From Sediminicola sp. YIK13 (GTDB taxonomy: Bacteria > Bacteroidota > Bacteroidia > Flavobacteriales > Flavobacteriaceae), in NCBI RefSeq assembly GCF_001430825.1, contig NZ_CP010535.1:1282501-1346500 (forward strand): a stretch of 64,000 nucleotides of DNA, given 5' to 3'. The notes beneath the pieces were generated by a model, which saw nothing but the letters and a program-made list of their open reading frames with translations, was not told the origin of the DNA and made no database searches. The position numbers and the translations under genes were made by a program. Each line of letters starts with the position of its first letter. Position 1 is the stretch's first letter. This document shows, in pieces, positions 43,205 through 52,667 of this stretch.

Positions 43205-45610
43205 ATGAACAAGCATATTAAAAAGGTAGCGGTAATTGGTTCTGGTATTATGGGAAGTGGTATCGCGTGCCATTTCGCAAATATTGGCGTAGAGGTATTG
43301 TTACTGGACATTGTACCAAGAGAATTAACCGATAAAGAAAAAGCCAAGGGACTGAGCTTGGAAGATAAAGTGGTTCGCAACAGACTTGTGAACGATTCGC
43401 TAACTTCCTCGTTAAAGTCCAAGCCCTCCCCTATTTATCACCAAGATTTTGCAAGTCGGATTCAAACGGGTAACCTTGAGGACGACATTGCCAAGGTGGG
43501 CAAGGTAGATTGGATCATTGAAGTTGTTGTAGAACGATTGGATATCAAAAAGAAGGTTTTTGAGAATTTAGAGAAGTATAGAACACCGGGAACTTTGATA
43601 ACCTCCAATACTTCTGGGATACCGATCAAATTTATGAGTGAAGGTAGAAGTGACGACTTCCAGAAACATTTTTGTGGTACCCACTTTTTTAATCCTGCGA
43701 GATATTTAAAGTTGTTTGAAATAATTCCCGGACCAAATACTTCGCCCGAGGTATTGGCTTTCTTAAATGGTTACGGTGAAAAGTTCTTAGGTAAGACTTC
43801 TGTTGTTGCCAAGGATACCCCAGCATTTATAGGAAATAGAATTGGGATATTCAGCATACAGAGTCTGTTTCATATGGTTAAGGAAATGGACCTTACCGTT
43901 GAAGAAGTAGATAAATTAACAGGTCCCGTGATTGGTCGCCCTAAGTCGGCAACTTTCCGTACGGTAGACGTTGTTGGTTTGGATACCTTGGTACATGTTG
44001 CCAATGGGATTCATGATAACTGCAAGAAAGATGAGCGTTTGGAACTTTTTAAATTACCAGACTTCATTGACACCATGATGAAAAACAATTGGCTGGGAAG
44101 TAAGACAGGCCAAGGTTTTTATAATAAAACTAGAAATGCAGATGGATCAAGTGAGATTAAGACACTAGATCTAAATACAATGGAATACAGGGCCAATAAA
44201 AGGGCAAGTTTTGCCACTTTGGAATTGACCAAGACCATAGATAGAGTAGCTGACAGATTTAAAGTGTTGGTCAGCGGTAAGGACAAAGCAGGTGAGTTTT
44301 ACAGAAAAAGTTTTGCTGCCCTCTTTGCTTATGTATCGCATAGAATTCCAGAAATCACCGATGAGCTTTATAAGATTGATGATGCCATGAAAGCTGGTTT
44401 TGGATGGGAACACGGTCCATTCCAGATCTGGGATGCCGTTGGATTGGAAAAAGGATTGGAGATGATTAAGGCAGAAGGTTTGGAGCCTGCTGCATGGGTC
44501 CATGAAATGAAAGCTGCCAGCGTCACTTCTTTTTATGCCGTAAAAGAGGGATCAACATACTATTATGATATCCCTAAAAAAACAGTGGAAAAAATTCCTG
44601 GTCAGGATGCCTTTATCATATTGGACAATATCCGAAAGACCAAGGAGGTATTTAAAAATAGCGGTGTGGTTATTGAAGATTTGGGAGACGGCATTTTAAA
44701 TGTAGAATTCCAATCCAAAATGAATACCATAGGTGGCGATGTTTTGGCCGGACTTAATAAAGGAATCGATCTTGCGGAAAAAGATTTCCAAGGATTGGTG
44801 GTCGGAAACCAAGCCGCTAATTTTTCTGTTGGCGCTAATATCGGAATGATATTTATGATGGCCGTAGAGCAGGAATATGATGAATTGAACATGGCCATAA
44901 AAATGTTTCAGGACACCATGATGCGCATGCGATATTCATCTATCCCGACCATTGCAGCACCACATGGCATGGCTTTGGGAGGAGGTTGCGAACTTTCGTT
45001 GCATGCCGATAAGGTAGTAGCTGCAGCTGAAACCTATATGGGTCTGGTAGAATTTGGTGTAGGTGTGATCCCTGGAGGAGGTGGCTCCAAGGAAATGGCC
45101 TTGAGGGCTTCTGATACTTTCAAAAAAAATGACGTAGAATTAAACGTGCTTCAAGAATATTTCTTGACCATTGGCATGGCAAAAGTTTCTACTTCCGCTT
45201 ACGAGGCCTTTGATATGGGTATTCTTCAAAAGGGGAAAGATGTGGTTGTTGTAAATAAAGACCGACAATTAGCGATAGCAAAAGCCCATGCCAAACTAAT
45301 GGCTGAAGCAGGGTATACACAACCTCCAAAACGTACCGATGTAAAAGTATTAGGTAAACAAGCTTTAGGAATGTTTTTGGTAGGAACAGACGCTATGCAA
45401 GTTGGAAAATATATTTCCGAACACGACAAAAAAATTGCCAACAAGCTGGCCTATGTAATGGCTGGTGGCGACTTATCCGAGGCAACCCTGGTAAGTGAGC
45501 AATATCTATTGGATTTGGAACGGGAAGCCTTTTTATCACTCTGTACGGAACGTAAAACCTTGGAACGGATCCAACATATGTTAAAAACTGGAAAACCATT
45601 ACGAAACTAG
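43205..45610 (+). CDS. fadN: 3-hydroxyacyl-CoA dehydrogenase/enoyl-CoA hydratase fusion
   Basis: A bifunctional beta-oxidation enzyme of 801 residues from the ATG at 43205. The dehydrogenase comes first: VAVIGSGIMGSGIACHFANI at 7-26 (NAD-binding), SNTSGIPIKFMSEG near 137 and the C-terminal dehydrogenase domains through about 470. The hydratase/crotonase part comes second, with VVGNQAANFSVGANIGMIF near 535-553 and APHGMALGGGCELSLHAD near 583-600. This order is that of FadN in Bacillus, the reverse of FadB in E. coli. It should act with the thiolase and acyl-CoA dehydrogenase downstream. It begins 12 bases after the marR stop. Confidence 0.92.
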   Translation: MNKHIKKVAVIGSGIMGSGIACHFANIGVEVLLLDIVPRELTDKEKAKGLSLEDKVVRNRLVNDSLTSSLKSKPSPIYHQDFASRIQTGNLEDDIAKVGKVDWIIEVVVERLDIKKKVFENLEKYRTPGTLITSNTSGIPIKFMSEGRSDDFQKHFCGTHFFNPARYLKLFEIIPGPNTSPEVLAFLNGYGEKFLGKTSVVAKDTPAFIGNRIGIFSIQSLFHMVKEMDLTVEEVDKLTGPVIGRPKSATFRTVDVVGLDTLVHVANGIHDNCKKDERLELFKLPDFIDTMMKNNWLGSKTGQGFYNKTRNADGSSEIKTLDLNTMEYRANKRASFATLELTKTIDRVADRFKVLVSGKDKAGEFYRKSFAALFAYVSHRIPEITDELYKIDDAMKAGFGWEHGPFQIWDAVGLEKGLEMIKAEGLEPAAWVHEMKAASVTSFYAVKEGSTYYYDIPKKTVEKIPGQDAFIILDNIRKTKEVFKNSGVVIEDLGDGILNVEFQSKMNTIGGDVLAGLNKGIDLAEKDFQGLVVGNQAANFSVGANIGMIFMMAVEQEYDELNMAIKMFQDTMMRMRYSSIPTIAAPHGMALGGGCELSLHADKVVAAAETYMGLVEFGVGVIPGGGGSKEMALRASDTFKKNDVELNVLQEYFLTIGMAKVSTSAYEAFDMGILQKGKDVVVVNKDRQLAIAKAHAKLMAEAGYTQPPKRTDVKVLGKQALGMFLVGTDAMQVGKYISEHDKKIANKLAYVMAGGDLSEATLVSEQYLLDLEREAFLSLCTERKTLERIQHMLKTGKPLRN

Positions 45611-45631
45611 ATAAACTAGAATTGGGATATC

Positions 45632-46031
45632 AGTATTAAGTAGTCAGACAAATGCATAAAATAGAAGATTTAAAAATTTGGAGAAAGTCGATTTTATTGA
45701 CTAAATCCGTGTATGATCTTTTAAGTGAATTGTCTTCTGACGAAAAATATGGTTTAATATCCCAAGTAAAACGTAGCTCCGTTTCTATACCTTCCAATAT
45801 AGCAGAAGGGGCCGGTAGAAATTCGAATAAAGAATTTAAACACTTTTTAAGTATTGCCAATGGTTCTAGTTATGAACTTCAAACACAGCTAATACTATTA
45901 ATAGAACTAAATCTAATTCATAAAGAAAAAATTCAACCAGTAATTGATTCTTGTATTGAAATTCAAAAAATGAATTATTCATTTCAACAAAAATTATAAA
46001 TCTCAATACAAAAATCTAAATACTCAATACT
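45632..46031. repeat. Imperfect terminal inverted repeats flanking the four-helix-bundle gene
   Basis: The left end 45632-45649 reads AGTATTAAGTAGTCAGAC. The right end 46014-46031, read on the minus strand, is AGTATTGAGTATTTAGAT, matching at 14 of 18 positions. The right side also contains a shifted partial copy (CTCAATAC at 46002-46009, then CTAAATAC and CTCAATAC). The pair frames only the four-helix-bundle gene; without this 400-base block the fadN and thiolase genes would be about 30 bases apart. No flanking target-site duplication is visible. Confidence 0.6.
45652..45999 (+). CDS. Four-helix-bundle protein (S23/23S rRNA intervening-sequence family)
   Basis: 115 residues of the S23/IVP family, which also includes the Avd accessory protein of diversity-generating retroelements. 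Diagnostic segments are MHKIEDLKIWRKSILLTKSV at the start and VKRSSVSIPSNIAEGAGRNS near 39-58, followed by two more helices. These proteins form pentameric four-helix barrels and some bind nucleic acid; the role of stand-alone copies is unknown. Here it interrupts a beta-oxidation operon. Sampled lines are 22-30% G+C against about 48% in the neighbours, and inverted repeats flank it, so it looks acquired as a cassette. Confidence 0.88.
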   Translation: MHKIEDLKIWRKSILLTKSVYDLLSELSSDEKYGLISQVKRSSVSIPSNIAEGAGRNSNKEFKHFLSIANGSSYELQTQLILLIELNLIHKEKIQPVIDSCIEIQKMNYSFQQKL

Positions 46032-46040
46032 TTACCAAAA

Positions 46041-47231
46041 ATGAAAACAGCATATATAGTTAAAGCCTACAGAACTGCAGTAGGGAAAGCACCAAAAGGC
46101 GTATTCCGATTCAAAAGACCGGATGAATTGGCTGCGGAAACCATCGAACATATGATGAAGGAGGTTCCGCAATTGGATAAAAAACGAATTGATGATGTAA
46201 TGGTGGGCAATGCCATGCCCGAAGCTGAACAAGGGTTGAATGTTGCTCGATTAATTTCCCTAATGGGATTAAACATCGATGATGTTCCCGGGGTTACCGT
46301 AAATAGGTATTGTGCTTCCGGAATAGAAACTATCGGAATCGCAACAGCAAAAATCCAATCAGGAATGGCCGATTGTATTATAGCAGGGGGTGCGGAAAGC
46401 ATGAGTTACATTCCCATGGGCGGATATAAGCCCACTCCTGATTATGCAGTGGCCAAAGAAGGGCACGAAGACTACTATTGGGGTATGGGACTAACAGCTG
46501 AAGCTGTTGCGGAACAATTTAAGGTATCCCGAGAGGATCAGGATGAATTCGCCTACAATTCCCACATGAAAGCCTTAAAAGCTCAAGCAGAAGACCGTTT
46601 TAAAGAACAAATAGTCCCTATTACCGTGGAGCATACATTTGTAAATGAAAGCGGGAAAAAAGAAACTAAGAATTATACTGTCACCAAGGATGAAGGCCCA
46701 AGAGCAGACACCTCTTTAGCAGTTTTAAACAAGTTACGACCTGTATTTGCCGCCAATGGATCGGTGACCGCTGGTAACTCCTCACAAATGAGTGATGGTG
46801 CAGCATTTGTACTTGTAATGAGCGAGGAAATGGTGAAGGAACTCAATTTAGAGCCTATCGCAAGACTGGTTAATTATGCCGCTGCTGGTGTGGAGCCTAG
46901 AATTATGGGAATAGGACCTGTAAAGGCTATTCCAAAGGCATTGAAACAAGCAGGTTTGAAACAAGAGGATGTTGAATTGATAGAATTGAACGAAGCTTTT
47001 GCTTCTCAATCGTTAGCGGTTATTAGGGAGTTAAAACTCAATCCAGATATTGTAAATGTCAACGGCGGGGCTATTGCCCTAGGCCATCCATTGGGTTGTA
47101 CAGGTGCCAAATTATCGGTACAGTTATTTGATGAAATGCGCAAGCGTAACATGAAAGGAAAATACGGCATGGTGACTATGTGTGTTGGAACCGGACAAGG
47201 CGCTGCAGGGATTTTTGAATTTTTGAATTAA
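46041..47231 (+). CDS. fadA: Acetyl-CoA C-acyltransferase (thiolase)
   Basis: 396-residue thiolase carrying out the last beta-oxidation step, cleaving 3-ketoacyl-CoA to acetyl-CoA. All three catalytic blocks are visible: nucleophile Cys in [16 protein letters not shown] near 88-103, the His in [19 protein letters not shown] near 340-358 and the second Cys in [19 protein letters not shown] at the C-terminus. [16 protein letters not shown] near 313 is also typical. It pairs with the upstream hydratase/dehydrogenase, from which it is now separated by the four-helix-bundle cassette. Confidence 0.95.
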   Translation: MKTAYIVKAYRTAVGKAPKGVFRFKRPDELAAETIEHMMKEVPQLDKKRIDDVMVGNAMPEAEQGLNVARLISLMGLNIDDVPGVTVNRYCASGIETIGIATAKIQSGMADCIIAGGAESMSYIPMGGYKPTPDYAVAKEGHEDYYWGMGLTAEAVAEQFKVSREDQDEFAYNSHMKALKAQAEDRFKEQIVPITVEHTFVNESGKKETKNYTVTKDEGPRADTSLAVLNKLRPVFAANGSVTAGNSSQMSDGAAFVLVMSEEMVKELNLEPIARLVNYAAAGVEPRIMGIGPVKAIPKALKQAGLKQEDVELIELNEAFASQSLAVIRELKLNPDIVNVNGGAIALGHPLGCTGAKLSVQLFDEMRKRNMKGKYGMVTMCVGTGQGAAGIFEFLN

Positions 47232-47303
47232 TAATTAATCGATTTGATAGCTTCTGGTTTTATCGAGAACCATCCGCTACTCTAAGTAATTAAACATAAA
47301 AAA

Positions 47304-49115
47304 ATGAGCACAGAAACTATAAAAAAAGACCTATTGCGAGGCGGACAATTCCTTGTAAAAGAAACCAAATGCGAGGATATATTTACTCTGGAGGATTTAT
47401 CCGAAGAGCAGAAAATGATGCGCGATAGCACCAAAGAATTTGTAGATAGGGAACTATGGGCACACTGGGAGCGTTTTGAAAAGAAAGATTACGCCTTTAC
47501 AGAGGAATGCATGCGTAAAGCAGGTGAACTTGGCCTATTGAGCGTTGCGGTTCCTGAATCTTATGGCGGAATGGGAATGGGATTTGTTTCCACTATGCTT
47601 GTTTGTGATTACATTTCAGGAGCTACAGGTTCATTCAGTACAGCCTTTGGTGCCCATACAGGAATCGGGACTATGCCCATTACATTATATGGGACAGAGG
47701 AACAAAAACAGAAATACGTACCAAGACTAGCATCAGGAGAATGGTTTGGGGCCTATTGCCTTACAGAACCGGGAGCAGGTTCTGATGCCAATTCGGGAAA
47801 GACCAAAGCAGTTTTATCGGAAGATGGAAAGTACTATAACATCACTGGACAGAAAATGTGGATCTCCAATGCGGGATTCTGTAATCTGTTCATTGTTTTT
47901 GCCCGCATAGAAAATGACAAAAATATCACTGGATTTATTGTTGAAAATGACCCGAGTAATGGAATTTCCATGGGTGAGGAAGAAAAGAAATTAGGAATAC
48001 ACTCCTCTTCTACCCGTCAGGTGTTTTTCAATGATACTAAAGTGCCCGTTGAAAATATGCTTTCAACTAGAGGAAACGGATTTAAAATTGCGATGAACGC
48101 TTTAAATGTTGGGCGTATCAAATTGGCCGCTGCCTGTCTGGAGGCTCAAAGAAGAGTAATTGATGAGGCAACCAAATATGCCAATGAACGTATCCAATTT
48201 AAAACCCCTATCATTAATTTTGGGGCCATAAAAGCAAAAATAGCCAATATGGCTACCAACTGCTATGCAGATGAATCTGCCAGTTATAGGGCGGCTAAAA
48301 ACATTGAAGATCGTATAGCCATTCGTGAAGCGGAAGGTAACTCACACCAAGAGGCAGAGTTGAAAGGGGTAGAAGAATACGCCATTGAATGCTCCATACT
48401 CAAGGTTGCCGTTTCAGAAGATGTTCAGAACACCTCGGATGAAGGTATTCAAATTTTTGGTGGAATGGGATTCTCCGCAGATACTCCAATGGAATCCGCT
48501 TGGAGGGATGCCCGAATTTCTAGAATATATGAAGGAACCAATGAAATCAACCGAATGTTGGCAGTTGGCATGTTGGTTAAAAAAGCCATGAAAGGCCATG
48601 TTGATCTTTTAGGACCTGCTACCAAGGTTGGTGAAGAGCTTATGGGGATTCCATCCTTTGAAACTCCTGATTACTCTGAACTTTTTGCTGAGGAAAAAGA
48701 TGTGTTGGCAAGATTGAAAAAAGTATTCTTGATGGTTGCAGGGGCTGCAGTTCAAAAATATGGACCAGAATTGGAGAACCACCAACAACTTATGTTGTCA
48801 GCCTCTGATATACTTATTGAGGTCTATATGGCAGAGTCAACCCTTTTGAGAACTGAAAAGAATGCCAAACGTTTTGGGGAAGATGCCCAAGCCACTCAAA
48901 TAGCAATGTCCAAGTTGTATCTGTATACAGCCGTTGATACTATTATCCAAAAAGGTAAAGAAGCTATCGTTTCTTTTGCGGAAGGTGATGAACAACGCAT
49001 GATGTTGATGGGCTTAAAACGTTTCACCAAATACACTAACCAACCCAACGTGGTGGCACTTCGCACCCAGATCGCTGATCAGGTTGCAGCTGCTAACGGG
49101 TATACCTTTGACTAA
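47304..49115 (+). CDS. Acyl-CoA dehydrogenase, long form
   Basis: 603-residue FAD-dependent acyl-CoA dehydrogenase performing the first oxidation of beta-oxidation. The core includes WFGAYCLTEPGAGSDANSGK near 144-163, ITGQKMWISNAGFCNLFIVF near 179-198, and the active-site region IQIFGGMGFSADTPMESAWR near 379-398 followed by DARISRIYEGTNEINRMLA. A C-terminal extension of about 170 residues beyond the usual ~380-residue core resembles the membrane-associated very-long-chain type. It is the last gene of the MarR-led operon and is followed by a terminator. Confidence 0.93.
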   Translation: MSTETIKKDLLRGGQFLVKETKCEDIFTLEDLSEEQKMMRDSTKEFVDRELWAHWERFEKKDYAFTEECMRKAGELGLLSVAVPESYGGMGMGFVSTMLVCDYISGATGSFSTAFGAHTGIGTMPITLYGTEEQKQKYVPRLASGEWFGAYCLTEPGAGSDANSGKTKAVLSEDGKYYNITGQKMWISNAGFCNLFIVFARIENDKNITGFIVENDPSNGISMGEEEKKLGIHSSSTRQVFFNDTKVPVENMLSTRGNGFKIAMNALNVGRIKLAAACLEAQRRVIDEATKYANERIQFKTPIINFGAIKAKIANMATNCYADESASYRAAKNIEDRIAIREAEGNSHQEAELKGVEEYAIECSILKVAVSEDVQNTSDEGIQIFGGMGFSADTPMESAWRDARISRIYEGTNEINRMLAVGMLVKKAMKGHVDLLGPATKVGEELMGIPSFETPDYSELFAEEKDVLARLKKVFLMVAGAAVQKYGPELENHQQLMLSASDILIEVYMAESTLLRTEKNAKRFGEDAQATQIAMSKLYLYTAVDTIIQKGKEAIVSFAEGDEQRMMLMGLKRFTKYTNQPNVVALRTQIADQVAAANGYTFD

Positions 49116-49148
49116 TTCAAATTGATGCTTTGACCTAACGGTCAACTT

Positions 49149-49182
49149 AAAACCGCTCCCTATCAGGAGCGGTTTTTTTTTA
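49149..49182 (+). terminator. Rho-independent terminator of the beta-oxidation operon
   Basis: AACCGCTCC and GGAGCGGTT form a nine-base-pair stem with a six- to seven-base loop, followed by a long T-run. Confidence 0.88.
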
Positions 49183-49228
49183 TAAAAAAAGGGTTGTTTT
49201 CCTATATGGAACGACCTAATTTTATAAA

Positions 49229-50677
49229 ATGAAGAACCACCTCTTACACAAAGCATATGACCCAGAGGAATTCAGGTCAATGGCACATCAATTGGTAGAC
49301 CAATTGGCAGATCATTTGGGGAACACCACCCAAGAAAAATCCGAGAAGACTATTACCTGGAATACCCCTAAGGACGAGCATGAATTTTGGTCGGACTATC
49401 TAAAAAACGGTGATTCTAAGGAATTATTTCCAGAGGTTCTGAAACATACGATCCACATCCACCATCCCAAATATATGGGGCACCAAGTGGCTCCTCCGCT
49501 TCCCATAAGCTCATTATCTGCTATAGTAGCTTCGGTATTGAACAATGGGATGGCCGTTTATGAAATGGGAATGGCTCCAACAGCAATGGAGCGGATAATT
49601 ACGGATTTTATCTGCAAAAAAATAGGGTACGATTCCAAATCAAACGGATTCTTGACCTCAGGTGGAACCCTAGCCAACCTCACTGCCCTCCTCTCTGCCC
49701 GTAAAGTCAAGCTATCCCACAATGTTTGGAATGAGGGACATAGCGAACGTCTGGGCATAATGGTAAGTGAAGAGGCTCATTACTGCGTGGATAGAGCAGC
49801 CAGAATTATGGGCCTAGGAGAAGATGGAATCATAAAAATTCCGGCTAACAAAGATTTTACACTAGATACCAAGCTTTTGGAAACCTATTACCTGAAAGCA
49901 CAAAATGCCGGTATCAAAATATTTGCCATTATAGGCAGTGCCCCTTCCACCTCAACGGGGATTTTTGATGATCTGGAAGCTATAGCCAAATTTAGTCAAA
50001 AACATGACCTTTGGTTCCATGTAGATGGTGCCCATGGGGGAGCAACCATATTCTCTAAAACATATAGATATATGGTCAAAGGAATAGAAATGGCAGATTC
50101 CGTGGTCATCGATGGTCACAAAATGATGATGATGCCTGCATTGACCACTGCCCTTCTTTTCAAAGATGGGACCAATTCACATACTACTTTTAGCCAAAAA
50201 GCCGATTACCTATTGGAACAATCTGTTGAGGAAGATTGGTACAATTTGGCAAAGCGTACTTTTGAATGCACCAAGACCATGATGAGCCTACATTGGTTTA
50301 CACTATTAAAGACCTATGGAGAGGCCATATTTGATGATAATGTGACCACTTTGTACAACTTGGGACATCAGTTTGCCGAAATTATCAAAGAAAACAAAAG
50401 CTTTGAAATAGCGGTGGAACCAATGAGCAATATTGTTTGTTTTAGATATGTAGACAAATCTTTGGATGATAAATCTTTGAATCGTATCAATGAGAAAGTA
50501 CGCCATGCCCTCCTGGAAGAGGGTGAGTTTTATATTGTACAGACCAAATTAAGGGGCATTCATTATTTAAGGACAACACTGATGAATCCATTCACTACCC
50601 CAAGTCATTTAAAAGACCTTTTAGATAAGATTAAAACATTGGCAGATTCGATTATATCACAACCAAAAGACACATAA
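49229..50677 (+). CDS. PLP-dependent group II decarboxylase-like protein
   Basis: 482 residues of the aromatic-amino-acid/glutamate/diaminobutyrate decarboxylase superfamily. Key features are FLTSGGTLANLTALLSARKV near 144-163 (phosphate-binding region), WFHVDGAHGGATIFSKTYRY near 261-280 (Asp that pairs with the pyridine nitrogen) and SVVIDGHKMMMMPALTTALL near 290-309, where the Lys of DGHK should hold PLP. The usual motif is D-x-H-K-W/M, so the match is good. The substrate (diaminobutyrate, tyrosine, tryptophan or another amino acid) cannot be assigned. It is a single-gene unit between two terminators. Confidence 0.87.
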   Translation: MKNHLLHKAYDPEEFRSMAHQLVDQLADHLGNTTQEKSEKTITWNTPKDEHEFWSDYLKNGDSKELFPEVLKHTIHIHHPKYMGHQVAPPLPISSLSAIVASVLNNGMAVYEMGMAPTAMERIITDFICKKIGYDSKSNGFLTSGGTLANLTALLSARKVKLSHNVWNEGHSERLGIMVSEEAHYCVDRAARIMGLGEDGIIKIPANKDFTLDTKLLETYYLKAQNAGIKIFAIIGSAPSTSTGIFDDLEAIAKFSQKHDLWFHVDGAHGGATIFSKTYRYMVKGIEMADSVVIDGHKMMMMPALTTALLFKDGTNSHTTFSQKADYLLEQSVEEDWYNLAKRTFECTKTMMSLHWFTLLKTYGEAIFDDNVTTLYNLGHQFAEIIKENKSFEIAVEPMSNIVCFRYVDKSLDDKSLNRINEKVRHALLEEGEFYIVQTKLRGIHYLRTTLMNPFTTPSHLKDLLDKIKTLADSIISQPKDT

Positions 50678-50700
50678 AAACCCCCTTGATAAGGGGGTTT
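50678..50700 (+). terminator. Terminator-like hairpin after the PLP decarboxylase
   Basis: AAACCCCCTT and AAGGGGGTTT pair around a three-base loop. The T-run after it is short, so its efficiency is uncertain. Confidence 0.65.
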
Positions 50701-50755
50701 CAATTCAGTTTCTTCTAAAAATCATATCCTCAAAAATAGAGGGTAATCAAAAGCG

Positions 50756-52564
50756 TTATTCCTTGTGCACAAAGGATTCTTTAATAGTGGCTTCACTATC
50801 TTTTTTGGAAAAATTAATGGCACATTCTATCAAAGCCAAATGGGAATAGGCCTGTGGGAAATTCCCCAACAATCGTTTGGTTTTAAAATCGATATCCTCG
50901 CTAAATAGTCCCAAATGGTTACTATAGGACAACAATTTTTCAAAATGTTTAATTGCTTTTTCTTCCTCCCCTATCTTAAACAAACTATTTATGAACCAAA
51001 AAGTACAGATAGTAAATGAAGAAGATGGCAGTCCAAAATCGTCCTCATTCTTATAACGGTACATTAATCCTTCATGGCTCAATTCTTTCTCTATGGCTTT
51101 TACGGTACTCATAAATTTTGGATCCTTTGCCTTAATAAAACCGTAGGATTCCATAAGAAGAACTGAAGCATCAAGATCTGGGGAACCATAGGACTGGGTA
51201 AAGGATTGCTTTTCCTCGTTCCATGCATTGTCATAAATATCCTGTCTGATCTCTTGTTCCAAGACCTTCCATTTTTTAATCTTATGTTTCTTTCCTAATA
51301 TTTCGGCAACTTTAATCGCCCTATCCAAGGCAACCCAACACAATATTTTTGAAAACGTAAAATGTCGATCTTCAGTACGGAATTCCCAAATCCCCTTATC
51401 CGGTTCCTGCCAATGGTTGTTCACAATCCAAACGATACCTTTAGTAATGGTCCACAGCTCTTCCCCATTGTCTATATCGGTATCAAACATTACCAATTGT
51501 TCATAAATCACATCCATCAAAATTCCATAAATATCATTTTGACGTTGTTTGTAGGCTGCATTTCCCACACGTACCGGCTTGGATCCCTTGTAACCCTCTA
51601 AATGGTCCAACGTCTCCTCGGTCAGTTTTTTCTCCTTATTGATCCCGTACATGATCTGTAACTTTTCGTCCTTATCAGGGATAAGATCGATAATAAACTG
51701 AAGATATCTTTTGGCCACATTCTTATGTCCTAGCTCAGAAACTACCTTGATGACCATTGAGGCATCCCTTATCCAGCAAAATCGATAATCCCAGTTGCGG
51801 ACCTCTCCAATGGTTTCCGGCAAAGACGTGGTAGCAGCAGCCAATACAGCTCCTGTCTTGTCATAACTTAACAATTTTAAGGTAAGGGCACTACGAATAA
51901 TCTGATCATTGAATTTTTTATATGTGGGCGTGCGTTCCACCCAGTTTAACCAATATACCTTTGTGCGTTGTAAGAGCAGGTATATTTTTTTAGTGTCCGG
52001 TAAAAATATCTTCTCATTGTACCCCAACAAGAAATATCCTGATTCCTTAAGTTCTATTTCTTCACCGTTAACGACCTTTTCTTTGTCAAAGGAGGTATAC
52101 AGAAATACAGTGTCAAACTTTACGGTATGCGTAAGGCTGGCAATAAAATCGGGTTTAATATAGGTAGACGTTTCCCCTTGGGCATATTCCAACTTGGGAT
52201 TATAGACCACCTTAAATTTGGGGCTTCCCGATATATACTTGATATACCTTACAATCTCTGGAGGGGTATGGCATCCACCATCTTCACTATAATATCGGGG
52301 CATAAAGTCGTGAACTTCAAAAATATTCTTGTTATCGGAAAAGGTGGTGACGAGAATACAGGTGTTTTCTTCATATTGTTGGTGAACGGTATATGAGTCA
52401 TCGACCGATATCTCAAAACTCCCCCCTATTTTATCATCCAATATTTTGGCGAATACCGATGACGAGTCAAATTCCGGTAAACAACACCAATCCAATGAAC
52501 CATTCTTGGAAATAAGGGCAGCGCTCCTACAATTTCCTATTATTCCGTAGTCTAAATTATCCAT
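50756..52564 (-). CDS. GH15-family glucoamylase/trehalase-like protein, one catalytic Glu missing
   Basis: 602 residues with the bacterial GH15 layout: an N-terminal beta domain (LDYGIIGNCRSAALISKNGS at 3-22, LDWCCLPEFDSSSVFAKIL) and an (alpha/alpha)6 barrel with EVRNWDYRFCWIRDASMVI near 276-294. The general-acid Glu is probably E394 in DKGIWEFRTED. At the site of the second Glu, where GH15 enzymes normally have E-G-x-F-x-x-C-S/T-F-W, this one reads GLPSSSFTICTFWF with Ser at 514-516. It diverges from the trehalose synthase/phosphatase gene, so trehalose is a likely substrate, but the activity is uncertain. Confidence 0.85.
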   Translation of the reverse strand: MDNLDYGIIGNCRSAALISKNGSLDWCCLPEFDSSSVFAKILDDKIGGSFEISVDDSYTVHQQYEENTCILVTTFSDNKNIFEVHDFMPRYYSEDGGCHTPPEIVRYIKYISGSPKFKVVYNPKLEYAQGETSTYIKPDFIASLTHTVKFDTVFLYTSFDKEKVVNGEEIELKESGYFLLGYNEKIFLPDTKKIYLLLQRTKVYWLNWVERTPTYKKFNDQIIRSALTLKLLSYDKTGAVLAAATTSLPETIGEVRNWDYRFCWIRDASMVIKVVSELGHKNVAKRYLQFIIDLIPDKDEKLQIMYGINKEKKLTEETLDHLEGYKGSKPVRVGNAAYKQRQNDIYGILMDVIYEQLVMFDTDIDNGEELWTITKGIVWIVNNHWQEPDKGIWEFRTEDRHFTFSKILCWVALDRAIKVAEILGKKHKIKKWKVLEQEIRQDIYDNAWNEEKQSFTQSYGSPDLDASVLLMESYGFIKAKDPKFMSTVKAIEKELSHEGLMYRYKNEDDFGLPSSSFTICTFWFINSLFKIGEEEKAIKHFEKLLSYSNHLGLFSEDIDFKTKRLLGNFPQAYSHLALIECAINFSKKDSEATIKESFVHKE

Positions 52565-52667
52565 ATCTTAAATTAGCAGTATTTACAACACTTAAAGTTG
52601 CTTATACTATTCGTTTTCCCGAAATTTAGTAAAAAATAGAGCTATCTAATCCAAAATCTAACGTTTT

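Noticed and set aside
45652-45999. Four-helix-bundle gene as part of a diversity-generating retroelement
   Set aside because: No reverse transcriptase, template repeat or variable target gene is present nearby.
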